From Pseudomonadota bacterium (GTDB lineage: Bacteria > Bdellovibrionota > Bdellovibrionia > Bdellovibrionales > Bdellovibrionaceae), in contig JAJTIC010000059.1 of the NCBI GenBank assembly GCA_021300175.1, positions 1 through 45,895 on the forward strand: a DNA stretch of 45,895 nucleotides, read 5' to 3'. The position numbers and the translations under genes were made by a program. Below, piece by piece: positions 1 through 9,554 of this stretch. The notes beneath the pieces were generated by a model. That model had not been told where the DNA came from, ran no database searches, and saw nothing but the letters and a program-made list of their open reading frames with translations. Numbering within the stretch: position 1 is the first letter of the stretch; every line of letters starts with the position of its first letter.

Positions 1-472
1 CATTTATTAAAGCAATATCCTCTGGGTCAATATCATCATCAGAATTTTCTATTCCTACTTCGAGAGGATTTGGCTGTTCCGCTAAGTTACCGGATTTGGC
101 CTTCTCAATCTCTTCAAAAAGCTGCTGAGAATCAACCTGGTAATTGAGATCTCCCCGAAGGCTCTCAACCCACTTTGCGAGGTGATCATTACATCGCAGC
201 AAAAGATTGACCACCGGTGGTGTTGCTCTGATCTCTTTATTCTTTAACATGAGCAGAAGAGACTCAAATTGATGGGTAAACGCACCCATCTGTTCAAATC
301 CCACAGCCTTTGAGCTCCCTTTCAGATTATGGGCTAGGCGAAAAATCTTGTCGATCGTCGACTGATCCTCGGGTGCAATCTCGAGGGTCAGAAAGGATTG
401 CTCCACGTCTGCCACGGCAGCTGCTGCTTCATCCAGAAATCCCAGTTTGAGCTCTTTTTCAAAATCGTCCAT
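1..472 (-). CDS. cheA: CheA-like histidine kinase, N-terminal Hpt domain (partial)
   Basis: The gene enters from the left edge; only its first 157 codons lie in the window, starting at ATG 472-470. The translation begins MDDFEKELKLGFLDEAAAAV and holds a histidine phosphotransfer motif, FRLAHNLKGSSKAVGF, around residues 44-59, in which the His is the expected phosphorylation site. An acidic stretch (NSDDDIDPEDIA) near the edge looks like the linker after the Hpt domain. In CheA this domain carries the phosphate passed to CheY and CheB. The kinase core and CheW-like domain would lie outside the window, so a stand-alone Hpt protein or another hybrid kinase cannot be excluded. It is short of the track because it has no stop codon here. 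Confidence 0.72.
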   Translation of the reverse strand, partial: MDDFEKELKLGFLDEAAAAVADVEQSFLTLEIAPEDQSTIDKIFRLAHNLKGSSKAVGFEQMGAFTHQFESLLLMLKNKEIRATPPVVNLLLRCNDHLAKWVESLRGDLNYQVDSQQLFEEIEKAKSGNLAEQPNPLEVGIENSDDDIDPEDIALIN

Positions 473-559
473 CAGCCTCACTCACTTTGACGTTCTACCA
501 ACGGCAAAAAGTTTTAGGAAATTGAGGTCCTGATGGAAATAAAAAGAGTGAAGATTGTT

Positions 560-2074
560 TTAAGATTTCATCCGGCTCTGCTTGGGACTGGTTTTAAGTT
601 GGGTCTTTGCCACTGCCATCTGCCAAGACCTCAGACGATCATTTCTCCTTTTGTTATCAAATTGAGATTGAAAAACCCGATCCCTCTTCCAAACTTTTTT
701 CAAGTCTTGGATTGATTTCCAAAATCCCACCCCCAGGCCGGCAAGATAAGCGGCACCAATTGAGGTAGTTTCGATCAATTCGGGTCTTTCTACCTGAATT
801 CCAGTGAAATTTGCCTGCAACTGCATCAGCAAATTGTTGGAAGAAGCTCCGCCATCCACTTTCAAGCAAGGGATTTTTTTTCCAAGATCCTGCTGCATCG
901 CTAGCAAAATCTCGACATTCTGCAGAGCCATTGCTTCGAGAGTGGCTCTTGCAATATGAGCTTTCGTGGTCCCACGAGTGAGTCCACAAATCAAGCCGCG
1001 AGCGGCTGAATCCCAATAGGGAGCCCCAAGTCCTGTGAGTGCTGGCACAAATTCCACTCCTCCAGAAGAGTCAACCTGTTTTGCCAATGCTTCGATTTCT
1101 GAGCTTTGCTTGATCATTCCCAAACCATCTCTCAGCCATTGAACAGCGGCTCCACAGATGAATGCCCCACCTTCCAGGGCATAGGTGACCTTCTGTCCAG
1201 GAAGCTTCCAGGCTACGGTGGTGAGAAGCTTATTTTTACTGAACACCAATTGATTTCCTGTATTCATCAGAAGAAAGCTGCCAGTACCAAAGGTGCACTT
1301 GGATTCTCCTGTCTGAAAAGCCACTTGTCCAAAGAGAGCCGCTTGCTGGTCTCCGGCGATTCCTGAAATCGGAATTCCATTTGGAAGACAAGGAACATTC
1401 TGTGTCTCTCCAAAAATTCCCGAGGAATCACAAATTTCTGCAAGTGACCTCTCTCTCACCTTAAACAATTTGCAAAGGTCTGAATCCCATTGAAGGGTTT
1501 TTAAGTTCATCAACATCGTTCTTGAGGCATTTGAGACGTCTGTTTTGAAACTTCGACCACTGGTCAGTCGCCAAAGCAAAAAAGTATCAATGGTCCCAAA
1601 CTTTAACTTCCCCTGAAACGAAAGTTTTTTAGCTTCAGGAACATTTTCTAAAATCCAATTCATTTTTGTAGCAGAAAAGTAAGGATCAATGACCAGACCT
1701 GTCTTTTTTCTGATCTCATTTTCAATGCCTTTCTTTTTCAACTTTTGACAGAAGGGCTCGGTCCTTCGACACTGCCAAACGATCGCGTTATAAACAGGCT
1801 TCCCTGTCTCTGAATTCCAGCCGATCACTGTTTCACGCTGATTGGTGATACCAATCGCAGCCACTTGCTCCCCCTTAAGGTGTGCGTGATTGAGTGCCTT
1901 TCTGATGGTAACCGTGACTGATTGCCATATATCCTCAGGATCATGCTCCACCCATCCCGGGCGAGGAAAAATTTGACGGTACTCTTGATTGACTTTCGTC
2001 ACCAGACTTCCGGCCTGGTCTAAAATAGAAACTGTGGTCCCCGTTGTTCCCTGATCGATTGCCATGATATACAT
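560..2074 (-). CDS. glpK: Glycerol kinase
   Basis: 504 residues, the usual length for glycerol kinase (FGGY family), which phosphorylates glycerol to sn-glycerol 3-phosphate with ATP in the cytoplasm. The N-terminal phosphate-binding motif DQGTTGTT is at residues 7-14 and GWVEHDPEDIW at 40-50. Arg80-Glu81 in NQRET and Asp242 in GDQQAALFG match the glycerol-binding and catalytic residues of the E. coli enzyme. A late GASSNNLLMQLQAN block matches the C-terminal ATPase fold. GAGG lies six bases before ATG 2074, which supports that start over the internal ATG three codons later. It diverges from the acyltransferase gene with only 23 bp between start codons. No glpF or glpD is adjacent. Confidence 0.95.
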   Translation of the reverse strand: MYIMAIDQGTTGTTVSILDQAGSLVTKVNQEYRQIFPRPGWVEHDPEDIWQSVTVTIRKALNHAHLKGEQVAAIGITNQRETVIGWNSETGKPVYNAIVWQCRRTEPFCQKLKKKGIENEIRKKTGLVIDPYFSATKMNWILENVPEAKKLSFQGKLKFGTIDTFLLWRLTSGRSFKTDVSNASRTMLMNLKTLQWDSDLCKLFKVRERSLAEICDSSGIFGETQNVPCLPNGIPISGIAGDQQAALFGQVAFQTGESKCTFGTGSFLLMNTGNQLVFSKNKLLTTVAWKLPGQKVTYALEGGAFICGAAVQWLRDGLGMIKQSSEIEALAKQVDSSGGVEFVPALTGLGAPYWDSAARGLICGLTRGTTKAHIARATLEAMALQNVEILLAMQQDLGKKIPCLKVDGGASSNNLLMQLQANFTGIQVERPELIETTSIGAAYLAGLGVGFWKSIQDLKKVWKRDRVFQSQFDNKRRNDRLRSWQMAVAKTQLKTSPKQSRMKS

Positions 2075-2097
2075 AATTCACCTCTTCAAGGATCATC

Positions 2098-2868
2098 ATG
2101 ATCAATTTTTTTAAAAAACCCAAAGAGAAAATTTTTGATCTCAAGAATCTCAGCACGGACATGTTGCTCTACCGAGTGTTCCCAAAGCTCGCGATGGAGA
2201 TCATGCGGAAATACTTTCGGGTTCAAATTGAAGGCCTCGAGAATATTCCAAAACGAGGGGCCGCCATTATCGCCCCAAATCATTCTGGCTACTCTGGCTT
2301 CGATGCCCTTCTTTTGGCCCATATACTTCACCGTGATTTCAAAAGAATCCCTCGAGTCCTGACCCACCACTTTTGGTTTTTGACGAAAACCACTGCCATA
2401 CCTGCACAAAAATTAGGTTTTACGGAGGCAACTTTTGAAAACGGTGTCAATGCTCTCGCAAGAAACAATTTGATTGTGATCTTTCCCGAGGGTGAGAATG
2501 GAAACTTCAAACCCACAACTGAAATGTATCAACTGCAAGAATTCAAGCGGGGCTTCGTCCGCATGGCTGTCTCTACGAGCGCCCCGATCGTTCCCACTCT
2601 CATCATTGGTGCTGAAGAAACACACATCAACCTTAGCCAGTTCAAATTCACAAAATACCTGCGTGGAACAGTCTTGCCATTACCACTGAATATTATTCCT
2701 CTTCCTGTGAAATGGAGAATTAAATTTCTTCCACCGATTTATCTTCCTTACGAAAAGTCCAGCGTCCACGACCGAGATTTGATGAAGGAAGTGACAGAAG
2801 ACATCCACGAACGCATGCAAGATGCTCTCAGTGACGAAATTCAAAAACGAAAGTCTGTATTTTTCTAA
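2098..2868 (+). CDS. PlsC-like lysophospholipid acyltransferase
   Basis: 256 residues with the motifs of glycerolipid acyltransferases. NHSGYSGFD is at 61-69, where the His-Asp pair is separated by six residues instead of the textbook four, as in several PlsC-like subfamilies. FPEGENGN is at 129-136 and SAPIVPTLIIGAEE at 161-174. The family transfers an acyl chain to a lysophospholipid or to 1-acyl-glycerol 3-phosphate at the inner membrane. AAGGA precedes the ATG. The divergent neighbour glpK makes glycerol 3-phosphate, the backbone for phospholipids, so a link to lipid synthesis is plausible but inferred. The exact acceptor cannot be read from the sequence. Confidence 0.82.
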   Translation: MINFFKKPKEKIFDLKNLSTDMLLYRVFPKLAMEIMRKYFRVQIEGLENIPKRGAAIIAPNHSGYSGFDALLLAHILHRDFKRIPRVLTHHFWFLTKTTAIPAQKLGFTEATFENGVNALARNNLIVIFPEGENGNFKPTTEMYQLQEFKRGFVRMAVSTSAPIVPTLIIGAEETHINLSQFKFTKYLRGTVLPLPLNIIPLPVKWRIKFLPPIYLPYEKSSVHDRDLMKEVTEDIHERMQDALSDEIQKRKSVFF

Positions 2869-2888
2869 AATTTATGATCGGAGGTAAC

Positions 2889-3992
2889 GTGAATAATAGA
2901 ATCATCAAACTCATTCTCCTTACTGGTATCTTTGGGGCGTTTTCAGCCCAAGCAGGATCGCTCAATTTAGATTTGAGATTTGACTACACAGGCACCGCTT
3001 ACAATGATGCGGGAAACACTTCTGTATTAAATCCACTCCCTGATAACGAGCGCTGGTATGCTCAGACTGCAAAACTGGATTTTCAGAACAAGATGAATGA
3101 ACAGCTTGATTATAGAGTAAGACTTAATTTCCCATCGGCTGCTGTAGCTTCAGGAACATCCAATCAGAAAAGAGATAATCTGAATAATTTCGTGGAGTTT
3201 CTCTATGCGACTCACAAGATGGACAATCTCTCATTCACAATTGGAAAATTTGCCTCTGAGATCGGCGGCTGGGAAGGGAATACAGCCACAGCCGATCAAT
3301 ACGCATACTCAGAAGCTTTTGATGATAACTTCACAAATCTGAAAACCACAAGTGCCGCCGTTGCTTTGGGAACAAGATCACTCAGATATTTCTCAGGAGG
3401 TCGCTTAGGTTTAAAGACAGAATATGGTGATTTCTCTTTGCACGCGGCAAACAATCGATCTGATTTAGAAGACAGCTCTACGCCGCAGGCTGACCTTAAA
3501 CAAACTCAAGGCTGGGTGGCTGCTGTTTATAAAGGATCTTTCGCGGAGAAAATGTTTCAGCCCTTGTTTTCTTATCACAAAGTTTCTGAAGGAAAAGACA
3601 AAGACTACACTTTCACAGCTGTAGGTCTTCGCACGACGATCGATGCAACAACTCTCGATGTCGACTACTTGACGAACGTTTGGGATGGAGCTGGAACAGA
3701 CAAAGACACTCTGACTTCTATTGTGGCTGCAGTTTCTCACAAATTGAGTGACAAGTTCACAGCTCGCTTAAAAACAGCAAGCAGCGACAAAAAGGACGAA
3801 GGCGGCCCCTCTGAGCTTAAGCACAAAGCTATGACCTATGGCTTAGGCCTTGAGTACAAGCCGATAGTGGATCAGAATTTTCGCTATCACTTAGGTTATG
3901 CCATGACAGAGTGGAAGCCAGAAGGTGGTCAGAAGATCTCTCGCACAGAGATGACTTTTGGCGTTCGCATGCTTCATGATTTCTTGAAATAA
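2889..3992 (+). CDS. Porin-like outer membrane protein
   Basis: An open frame begins at ATG 2874, but GGAGG at 2880-2884 sits four bases before GTG 2889, which I take as the start. The product (367 residues) then begins MNNRIIKLILLTGIFGAF and has a signal peptide ending at AQA. The mature part alternates short polar and aromatic segments typical of an outer-membrane beta-barrel, with conserved-looking pieces such as FTIGKFASEIGGWEG and YHLGYAMTEWKPEG. It resembles general porins or short-chain beta-barrel proteins; no substrate can be assigned. It follows the acyltransferase by 20 bp on the same strand, so the two are probably co-transcribed. The C-terminus is FLK, not the classical terminal Phe. 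Confidence 0.7.
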   Translation: MNNRIIKLILLTGIFGAFSAQAGSLNLDLRFDYTGTAYNDAGNTSVLNPLPDNERWYAQTAKLDFQNKMNEQLDYRVRLNFPSAAVASGTSNQKRDNLNNFVEFLYATHKMDNLSFTIGKFASEIGGWEGNTATADQYAYSEAFDDNFTNLKTTSAAVALGTRSLRYFSGGRLGLKTEYGDFSLHAANNRSDLEDSSTPQADLKQTQGWVAAVYKGSFAEKMFQPLFSYHKVSEGKDKDYTFTAVGLRTTIDATTLDVDYLTNVWDGAGTDKDTLTSIVAAVSHKLSDKFTARLKTASSDKKDEGGPSELKHKAMTYGLGLEYKPIVDQNFRYHLGYAMTEWKPEGGQKISRTEMTFGVRMLHDFLK

Positions 3993-3998
3993 TTGTCC

Positions 3999-4190
3999 CT
4001 AGGGTGGAAGGTCTTCGCCAATCTGACGCTGAAGACCTTGCCACTGTTTGATCAAAGCCCCTGAGTTTTCAGGATCATCCCCGTCTCTCTTGACCAACGA
4101 AGTTATAACAATCATCGCAAGAGTCACCGCAATCGTGAGCAACAACACATACTCGACGATCACTTGTCCGCTCTGATATTTCTGTTCCAT
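3999..4190 (-). CDS. Flp-type (class IVb) pilin-like protein
   Basis: 63 residues. The prepilin motif is SGQVIVEY: Gly8 would precede the cleavage site, giving Glu at +5 and Tyr at +6 of the mature protein, the signature of Flp/TadE-like class IVb pilins. A hydrophobic helix (VLLLTIAVTLAMIVITSLV) follows directly. The protein could be an Flp pilin, a TadE-like pseudopilin or an orphan relative; none of the tad assembly genes are in the window. Its ATG lies just after the stop codon of the next ORF on the right, only one base apart, so it is translated downstream of that gene on the same transcript. A 9-bp inverted repeat in the last codons has no T-tract. Confidence 0.6.
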   Translation of the reverse strand: MEQKYQSGQVIVEYVLLLTIAVTLAMIVITSLVKRDGDDPENSGALIKQWQGLQRQIGEDLPP

Positions 4191-4191
4191 G

Positions 4192-4611
4192 TTATAAAGT
4201 AAGTTCTGCAGGATGCGCTAAAACTGCTAAATCCCAACTGCGAAGATCTTTCACGATCTCTTCAAGCACCAAAGGAAGCTTTTCATCCTCAAAAGGACCG
4301 CCAATCCCCAAAACAGAATCTTCCGCCAATTTTTCAAAAGCGAGAAATTCAGACCCTTCATCAAAAGACATACTGAAAGCTTCTTGATCTGGATAGAGCA
4401 TCACTAAAAGATTCCGCCCATCTTTCTTGTGAATTTCTTTAGCAACATTCACAAGATCCAAATACTTTTGCTGCAGACAAAAATAGATTTTCAAAGCCTG
4501 AGACTCATGAGCTTGTGAAAAATAAATCCGAATGGGACCATCAAAAATGGCGGAGTTAAAAGCTGGATTGAAAAACTTAGACTGCATCAAAGTCGAGTAT
4601 GTTGGTTTCAT
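4192..4611 (-). CDS. Conserved-looking cytoplasmic protein of unknown function
   Basis: No family recognised. With ATG 4611 as start the product has 139 residues (MKPTYSTLMQSKFFNPAFNS...). GTG 4623 is possible four codons earlier, but GAGG overlaps it too closely to serve as its ribosome binding site; GAGG lies 11 bases before the ATG. There is no signal peptide or membrane segment. The protein is acidic with alternating hydrophobic strands (IRIYFSQAHE, NLLVMLYPDQ), consistent with a small alpha/beta fold. It is the upstream partner of the Flp-like pilin gene, with one base between its stop and the pilin start, which suggests a role linked to that pilin; this is inference from position only. 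Confidence 0.5.
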   Translation of the reverse strand: MKPTYSTLMQSKFFNPAFNSAIFDGPIRIYFSQAHESQALKIYFCLQQKYLDLVNVAKEIHKKDGRNLLVMLYPDQEAFSMSFDEGSEFLAFEKLAEDSVLGIGGPFEDEKLPLVLEEIVKDLRSWDLAVLAHPAELTL

Positions 4612-4719
4612 TCTTTGGGCCACCTCATCAAAGTTGCGATGACTTAACGCTAGTCAATCGGCCTGTTGTTTTGCAATTTAATTTTTTAAGAAAATAACAG
4701 AATTAATGCTAATTTAACG

Positions 4720-5955
4720 CTAAGCGTTTTTAACTCTTCTGCCATTTATAAAGATTTGAGAAGGCATTTTCTGACCAATAGAGTAGAAAAGCTCTCTCCA
4801 CTCAAGATCAGTGCTGAAAAAATTAGCACGGCTTCCAAGTGTTAAAGTGCCTTCATCTTCCAACCCTAACGCCAGAGCCGCATTGTGAGTGTAGGCAGCA
4901 ATCACTTCCGGCAAAGTCATTTTCATTTCAAGTCTGGCGAGCAACCCCACCAGCGACAAATCTTGGGTGGGCGAACTGCCTGGGTTAAAATCAGTTGCAA
5001 GGGCCACTCGAACTCCTTGATCAATCAATTGTCGAGCCGGCGGATAATCACATCGAAGATACAAATCTGCCGCGGGCAAAAGGACAGCAATCACACCCGC
5101 CTCTTTCATCATTAGTATTTCAAGGGCTGTGACCTTGATCACATGATCTGCGGAAAGTGCTCGGAGCTCTGAAGCAATCCTGGCACCACCAGAAAGACTG
5201 AGTTGATCCGCGTGGATCGTGATTTCAAAGCCCAAATCTTTGGCTCTACGGAGATATCTTTCACTGTCTGAAGCTTCAAAAAATCCTTTTTCGATGAAAA
5301 TGTCGACCCGCGAAGAGAGCTTTTGTGACTTCACTTTTGGAAGAACTTCTCGTACCAGATAATCCAAGTAATCCCCGTAGGTCTTGAATTCGGGAGGCTT
5401 TGCATGAGCTCCCAAAAAGGTCGTCGTCACTTGCGGCCCTCTGATTTTTTGCGCTACTTTTAGGCTTTTGAGTTCGGATTTGAGATCAAGTCCATAACCT
5501 GACTTCACTTCCAAGCGGGTGACCCCTTGCTCTAGAAATCGATTCGCTCGTCGCTGCGCTAAACTGAAAAGCTCAGCTTCAGAGGCAAGTCTGGTTTTTT
5601 TCATGGTGGACAAAATCCCGCCACCTTTTTGAGCAACTTCTTGGTAAGTCGCGCCTTGATTTCGCAGCTCAAATTCGTCAGCCCTATGGCCTGCAAAGAC
5701 CGTGTGGGTGTGACACTCCACGAACCCAGGCAGTACAGATTGTGAGTCAAGGATGATTTCTCGACAGCTCTTTTCAAGTAGCTTTTTAGGAAGAGCTCTC
5801 TCTGGCCCAACCCACTCAATACGACCTTTTTGAACCACGATCGCTGCATTTTTAATGATCGAAAGATCCGCCTCTTGGGGCCTGACTCCTTTTTTGGTTT
5901 TGACGCCTTCGAGAGTCAGACACTCGCGAATTTTTCGGTAGAGAATCTGACTCAT
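4720..5955 (-). CDS. hutI: Imidazolonepropionase
   Basis: 411 residues, normal for HutI, an amidohydrolase that hydrolyses 4-imidazolone-5-propanoate to N-formimino-L-glutamate, the third step of histidine breakdown. Metal-binding His82 and His84 lie in the [15 protein letters not shown] block. A further His is in [13 protein letters not shown] and the catalytic Asp in [12 protein letters not shown]. Its ATG (5955-5953) overlaps the TGA of gpmA in an ATGA arrangement, so the two are translationally coupled. The other hut genes (hutH, hutU) are about 18 kb away. A short AACGC/GCGTT repeat overlaps the stop codon but has no convincing terminator T-tract on this strand. Confidence 0.95.
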   Translation of the reverse strand: MSQILYRKIRECLTLEGVKTKKGVRPQEADLSIIKNAAIVVQKGRIEWVGPERALPKKLLEKSCREIILDSQSVLPGFVECHTHTVFAGHRADEFELRNQGATYQEVAQKGGGILSTMKKTRLASEAELFSLAQRRANRFLEQGVTRLEVKSGYGLDLKSELKSLKVAQKIRGPQVTTTFLGAHAKPPEFKTYGDYLDYLVREVLPKVKSQKLSSRVDIFIEKGFFEASDSERYLRRAKDLGFEITIHADQLSLSGGARIASELRALSADHVIKVTALEILMMKEAGVIAVLLPAADLYLRCDYPPARQLIDQGVRVALATDFNPGSSPTQDLSLVGLLARLEMKMTLPEVIAAYTHNAALALGLEDEGTLTLGSRANFFSTDLEWRELFYSIGQKMPSQIFINGRRVKNA

Positions 5956-6716
5956 TTATTTTTTGCTTTTCCTTGATTAGCCACAGATTCAAGGGCTGCT
6001 TGAAGAGTTTTTTCATCTCCCAGATACCGTTTGTTCAGCACTTTGAGATCTGCTGACAATTCATACAAGAGCGGAATTCCCGTTGGCACATTCACTTCCA
6101 TGATCTGCTCCGGAGTCATTTTTTCCAAATACTGGATGAGAGCCCTTAAGCTGTTGCCGTGAGCCGCAATGAAAATTCGTTTTCCACTGCGAATCTGTGG
6201 CTCAATCTCCTGAGTCCACAGGGGCAGGAATCGAGCCACAGTGTCCTTGAGGCTTTCCCCTTGAGGAAGTTTCTTTTTGTCCACATTTTTGTAACGGACA
6301 TCGTGACTGGGGTGTCGAGGGTCGGACTCTTCCATCAATGGCGGTGGCGTGTCGTAACTGCGCCGCCAAATCTTGACCTGTTCTTCACCATGACGAGCCG
6401 CAGTTTCACTCTTATTCAGACCAGTGAGCCCGCCGTAATGACGTTCATTGAGGCGCCAATCTCTGACAACTGGCAGCCAAAGACGGTCCATTTCCTCGAG
6501 AACGATCCACCAAGTGCGAATCGCACGCTTTAAGACCGAAGAATATGCGAGATCAAACTCAATCCCACGATCAATGAACTCTTTTTTTAGGATCTCTCCG
6601 GCGAGTCGAGCTTCTGCTCGACCTTTTTCTGACAGATCAACGTCTTGCCATCCCGTGAATCGATTTTCTTGGTTCCATTGACTTTCGCCATGACGAATAA
6701 GAACAAGCTGATACAT
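5952..6716 (-). CDS. gpmA: 2,3-bisphosphoglycerate-dependent phosphoglycerate mutase
   Basis: Histidine phosphatase fold enzyme that interconverts 3- and 2-phosphoglycerate in glycolysis and gluconeogenesis. Taken from ATG 6716 (AGGAG nine bases upstream), it has 254 residues and begins [18 protein letters not shown] 6722 is two codons earlier but only three bases from the same AGGAG. Catalytic His9 is in [15 protein letters not shown] is at 91-99, and the second catalytic His186 is in [10 protein letters not shown]. The length and the central HPSHD region fit the cofactor-dependent class. It leads a two-gene unit with hutI and diverges from sucA across a 73-bp gap. Confidence 0.93.
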   Translation of the reverse strand: MYQLVLIRHGESQWNQENRFTGWQDVDLSEKGRAEARLAGEILKKEFIDRGIEFDLAYSSVLKRAIRTWWIVLEEMDRLWLPVVRDWRLNERHYGGLTGLNKSETAARHGEEQVKIWRRSYDTPPPLMEESDPRHPSHDVRYKNVDKKKLPQGESLKDTVARFLPLWTQEIEPQIRSGKRIFIAAHGNSLRALIQYLEKMTPEQIMEVNVPTGIPLLYELSADLKVLNKRYLGDEKTLQAALESVANQGKAKNK

Positions 6717-6789
6717 ATTCATTTTCTCCTGTGAATTTGCTATCATAGGCCGTTACTTTCTGCACGAAAATTCAATGACGAGGTAAAGT

Positions 6790-9534
6790 GTGGCACAATC
6801 ATCAAAGCAGGCATTCACCCAACGTGGCAACTTAGAATACATCGAACAAATGTACTTGCAGTACAAGTCAAACCCAGCCAGCGTCACCAATGACTGGAAA
6901 ATGTTTTTCGACGGTGTCGAATTTGCCCAAGAAGGTGCTTTGGGCGGTCTTTCTGAAAAAGAGCTTGATGTTTATCACTTGATCACAGCTTACAGAAATT
7001 ATGGTCACTTTGAAGCTGACTTGGATCCACTCACAAATACGGTTGCGCCCAGCGATCAACTGCAATTGTCAAAGTTCAACTTGAGTGACAAAGATTTAGA
7101 TTCCAAATTCTCCATTGGAAAAATTATTGGAAAACCTAACGCAAGCCTTCGTGAAATCATTCAGCACTTGAAAGCTTGCTACTGTGGAAAACTAACAGTT
7201 CAGGTGGCAGAGGCGATGCCTGATGTTCGCAATTGGTTCATCAAAGAGTTTGAGCAACCGGCTCCTCAGAAACTAGCAGCAACTGAAAAGAAACAAATTT
7301 TAAAAACACTGACTCAAGTGGAGGGGCTTGAGAAATTCCTCCACACTCGCTACGTCGGAGCAAAGCGCTTTTCCATTGAAGGAGCTGATGCTCTGATCCC
7401 GATGATGGAAAATCTCATCGAAAAAGGATCAAAACTTTCGGTTGAAGAAGTTGTGATCGGGATGGCTCATCGGGGACGCTTGAACATGCTCTTTAACTTT
7501 ATGGAAAAAGACGTGAGAATTCTTTTTGCAGAGTTCAATGGACCCACTGAGCTCGAAGTCCCGATCGATGATTATGATGGCGATGTGAAATATCACTTAG
7601 GTTATCACAAAGAAAAAACACTTTCCTCTGGCGCCAAAGCTGAGCTCACGTTAGCTTTTAACCCCTCCCATTTAGAAACGGTGAGCCCCGTTGTGCTCGG
7701 GATGACTCGGGCTGCTCAGCGCCGCAAAAAAGACACGAAAACTCGTAAAAAAGTGATCCCCGTTCTGATTCACGGCGATGCGGCTTTTGCTGGACAAGGC
7801 ATCGTTCTTGAAACTTTTCAAATGTCGCAAGTTCGTGGCTACACAGTGGGTGGAACCATCCACATTGCGATTGACAACCAAGTTGGCTTTACGACGAACC
7901 CTGAAAACGCTCGATCTTCTCACTATTGCACAGACGTTGCCAAAATTTTGCACACTCCTGTTCTGCACGTGAACGGAGATGATGTTGAATCTTGTGTCAG
8001 AGCTATGGACATTGCACTTCGCTACCGTCAGCAATACCAGCGCGATATTGTGATCAATTTGATCTGCTACCGCCGCTTTGGTCACAACGAAGGTGATGAG
8101 CCTGCTTACACTCAACCTCTCATGTACGAAATCATTCGCAAACATCCGACCCTTCGTGAAATTTACGGAAAGCAGCTTTCTCGCGAAGGAGTGCTTGATG
8201 CGGCTGGTGTTGAGGCGCTGGTGAATGAAAATCAAGATCGCTTGCAAAAAATCTACGATGAAGTGAAAGCAAATCCACCAAAAATCAAGCCATTCAATTT
8301 TGATGGCTATTGGAAAGGCCTCAGAAAAGCAAAACCAGAAGATTTCAATCAAACTTTTGAAACGAAAGCTTCTTTAGAAGTTTTAAAAAAAGTTGGTAAA
8401 GCTCTTTCTGAAGTGCCTGTAGGCTTTAGTCCTCATCCGAAACTTGTGAAGCTACTTGAAAATCGTAAAGCCATGGCCGACGGTAAAGAATCCTTGGATT
8501 GGGGCACAGCCGAACTGATGGCCTATGGCTCTTTGGTGGCTGAAGGCACCAGTGTAAGACTTACGGGTCAAGATTGTGTGCGGGGAACTTTTACTCATCG
8601 CCACGCAGGTCTTTATGATGTAAAAACGGGTGAAGCTCATTTCGCGATCAAAAGGCTGGCACCAGAGGGCACCGAATTTTGTGTCTACGATTCTATTTTG
8701 TCCGAATACGGCGTTTTAGGCTTCGAGTATGGAAACTCGATCACTGATCCGAGTTTCCTGACTCTATGGGAAGCTCAATTTGGAGATTTTGCCAATGGTG
8801 CTCAAATCATTATCGATCAAATGCTTGCGGCGGGCGAATCCAAGTGGCAACAAATGAGCGGCTTAGTGATGTTGCTCCCTCATGGCTATGAGGGCCAGGG
8901 TCCTGAGCATTCGAGCGCTCGCCCTGAAAGATTCCTACAACTGTGCGCACAGTACAATATGCAAGTTGTAAATCTGACCACGCCTGCTCAGATCTTCCAT
9001 GCCCTCCGTCGCCAAGTACGAAGGCCTTTCCGTAAGCCTATGATCGTGATGTCACCAAAATCCCTCCTGCGACATCCAAAAGCAGTGAGCTCCCTCACCG
9101 AACTTTCACAAGGGCAGTTTCATGAAGTCATCACGGATAGTTCCATCAAAGATTCGAGCAAAGTCGAGAAAATTGTTTTCTGCACAGGCAAAGTCTATTA
9201 TGAACTTGTGGAAGAGCGCGAGAAATCAGGTCAGTCGACAACCACAGCCATTGTTCGGGTGGAACAAATTTACCCAACTCCTCTGCTGCAAATTTCTGAA
9301 GTGCTAAAATCCTACCCGAAAGCCAAAAAAGTGCTTTGGTGCCAAGAAGAACCCAAGAATATGGGCTCCTGGGCTCATCTGGCTCCGAAGTTTCAATCCA
9401 CACTTGAAGGACTGAATTCAAAAGCGACTTTCAGTTATGTGGGACGCCCGGATCGAGCTTCTCCTTCCACGGGTTCGCTCTATCGCCACAAAGTGGAGCA
9501 ATCAGAATTGATACAACAGGTTTTTAAAGCTTAA
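6790..9534 (+). CDS. sucA: 2-oxoglutarate dehydrogenase E1 component
   Basis: 914 residues, the usual size for SucA, the thiamine-diphosphate enzyme that decarboxylates 2-oxoglutarate and reductively succinylates the lipoyl group of SucB. The N-terminal segment [13 protein letters not shown] is the E2-binding region typical of E1o. AHRGRLN near residue 226 and GDAAFAGQG near 328, with [11 protein letters not shown] after it, form the cofactor site. [14 protein letters not shown] near 700 matches the transketolase-like pyrimidine domain. The start is GTG 6790, six bases after GAGG. It is the first gene of sucA-sucB-lpdA and lies 20 bp from sucB. Confidence 0.97.
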   Translation: MAQSSKQAFTQRGNLEYIEQMYLQYKSNPASVTNDWKMFFDGVEFAQEGALGGLSEKELDVYHLITAYRNYGHFEADLDPLTNTVAPSDQLQLSKFNLSDKDLDSKFSIGKIIGKPNASLREIIQHLKACYCGKLTVQVAEAMPDVRNWFIKEFEQPAPQKLAATEKKQILKTLTQVEGLEKFLHTRYVGAKRFSIEGADALIPMMENLIEKGSKLSVEEVVIGMAHRGRLNMLFNFMEKDVRILFAEFNGPTELEVPIDDYDGDVKYHLGYHKEKTLSSGAKAELTLAFNPSHLETVSPVVLGMTRAAQRRKKDTKTRKKVIPVLIHGDAAFAGQGIVLETFQMSQVRGYTVGGTIHIAIDNQVGFTTNPENARSSHYCTDVAKILHTPVLHVNGDDVESCVRAMDIALRYRQQYQRDIVINLICYRRFGHNEGDEPAYTQPLMYEIIRKHPTLREIYGKQLSREGVLDAAGVEALVNENQDRLQKIYDEVKANPPKIKPFNFDGYWKGLRKAKPEDFNQTFETKASLEVLKKVGKALSEVPVGFSPHPKLVKLLENRKAMADGKESLDWGTAELMAYGSLVAEGTSVRLTGQDCVRGTFTHRHAGLYDVKTGEAHFAIKRLAPEGTEFCVYDSILSEYGVLGFEYGNSITDPSFLTLWEAQFGDFANGAQIIIDQMLAAGESKWQQMSGLVMLLPHGYEGQGPEHSSARPERFLQLCAQYNMQVVNLTTPAQIFHALRRQVRRPFRKPMIVMSPKSLLRHPKAVSSLTELSQGQFHEVITDSSIKDSSKVEKIVFCTGKVYYELVEEREKSGQSTTTAIVRVEQIYPTPLLQISEVLKSYPKAKKVLWCQEEPKNMGSWAHLAPKFQSTLEGLNSKATFSYVGRPDRASPSTGSLYRHKVEQSELIQQVFKA

Positions 9535-9554
9535 TTAGCAACAGGAGATACAAC

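Noticed and set aside
4008-4039. Inverted repeat AAGGTCTTC/GAAGACCTT between porin and pilin genes
   Set aside because: A stem of nine pairs with a 14-base loop but no T-tract on either strand; it lies in pilin codons and may be chance.
4719-4735. AACGC/GCGTT hairpin at the end of hutI as a terminator
   Set aside because: Only five base pairs, and on the gene's strand it is not followed by a T-run; it overlaps the stop codon.
7672-8352. 226-codon open frame on the minus strand opposite sucA
   Set aside because: Lies wholly within the strongly supported sucA gene and its product looks like no known protein; a shadow frame.
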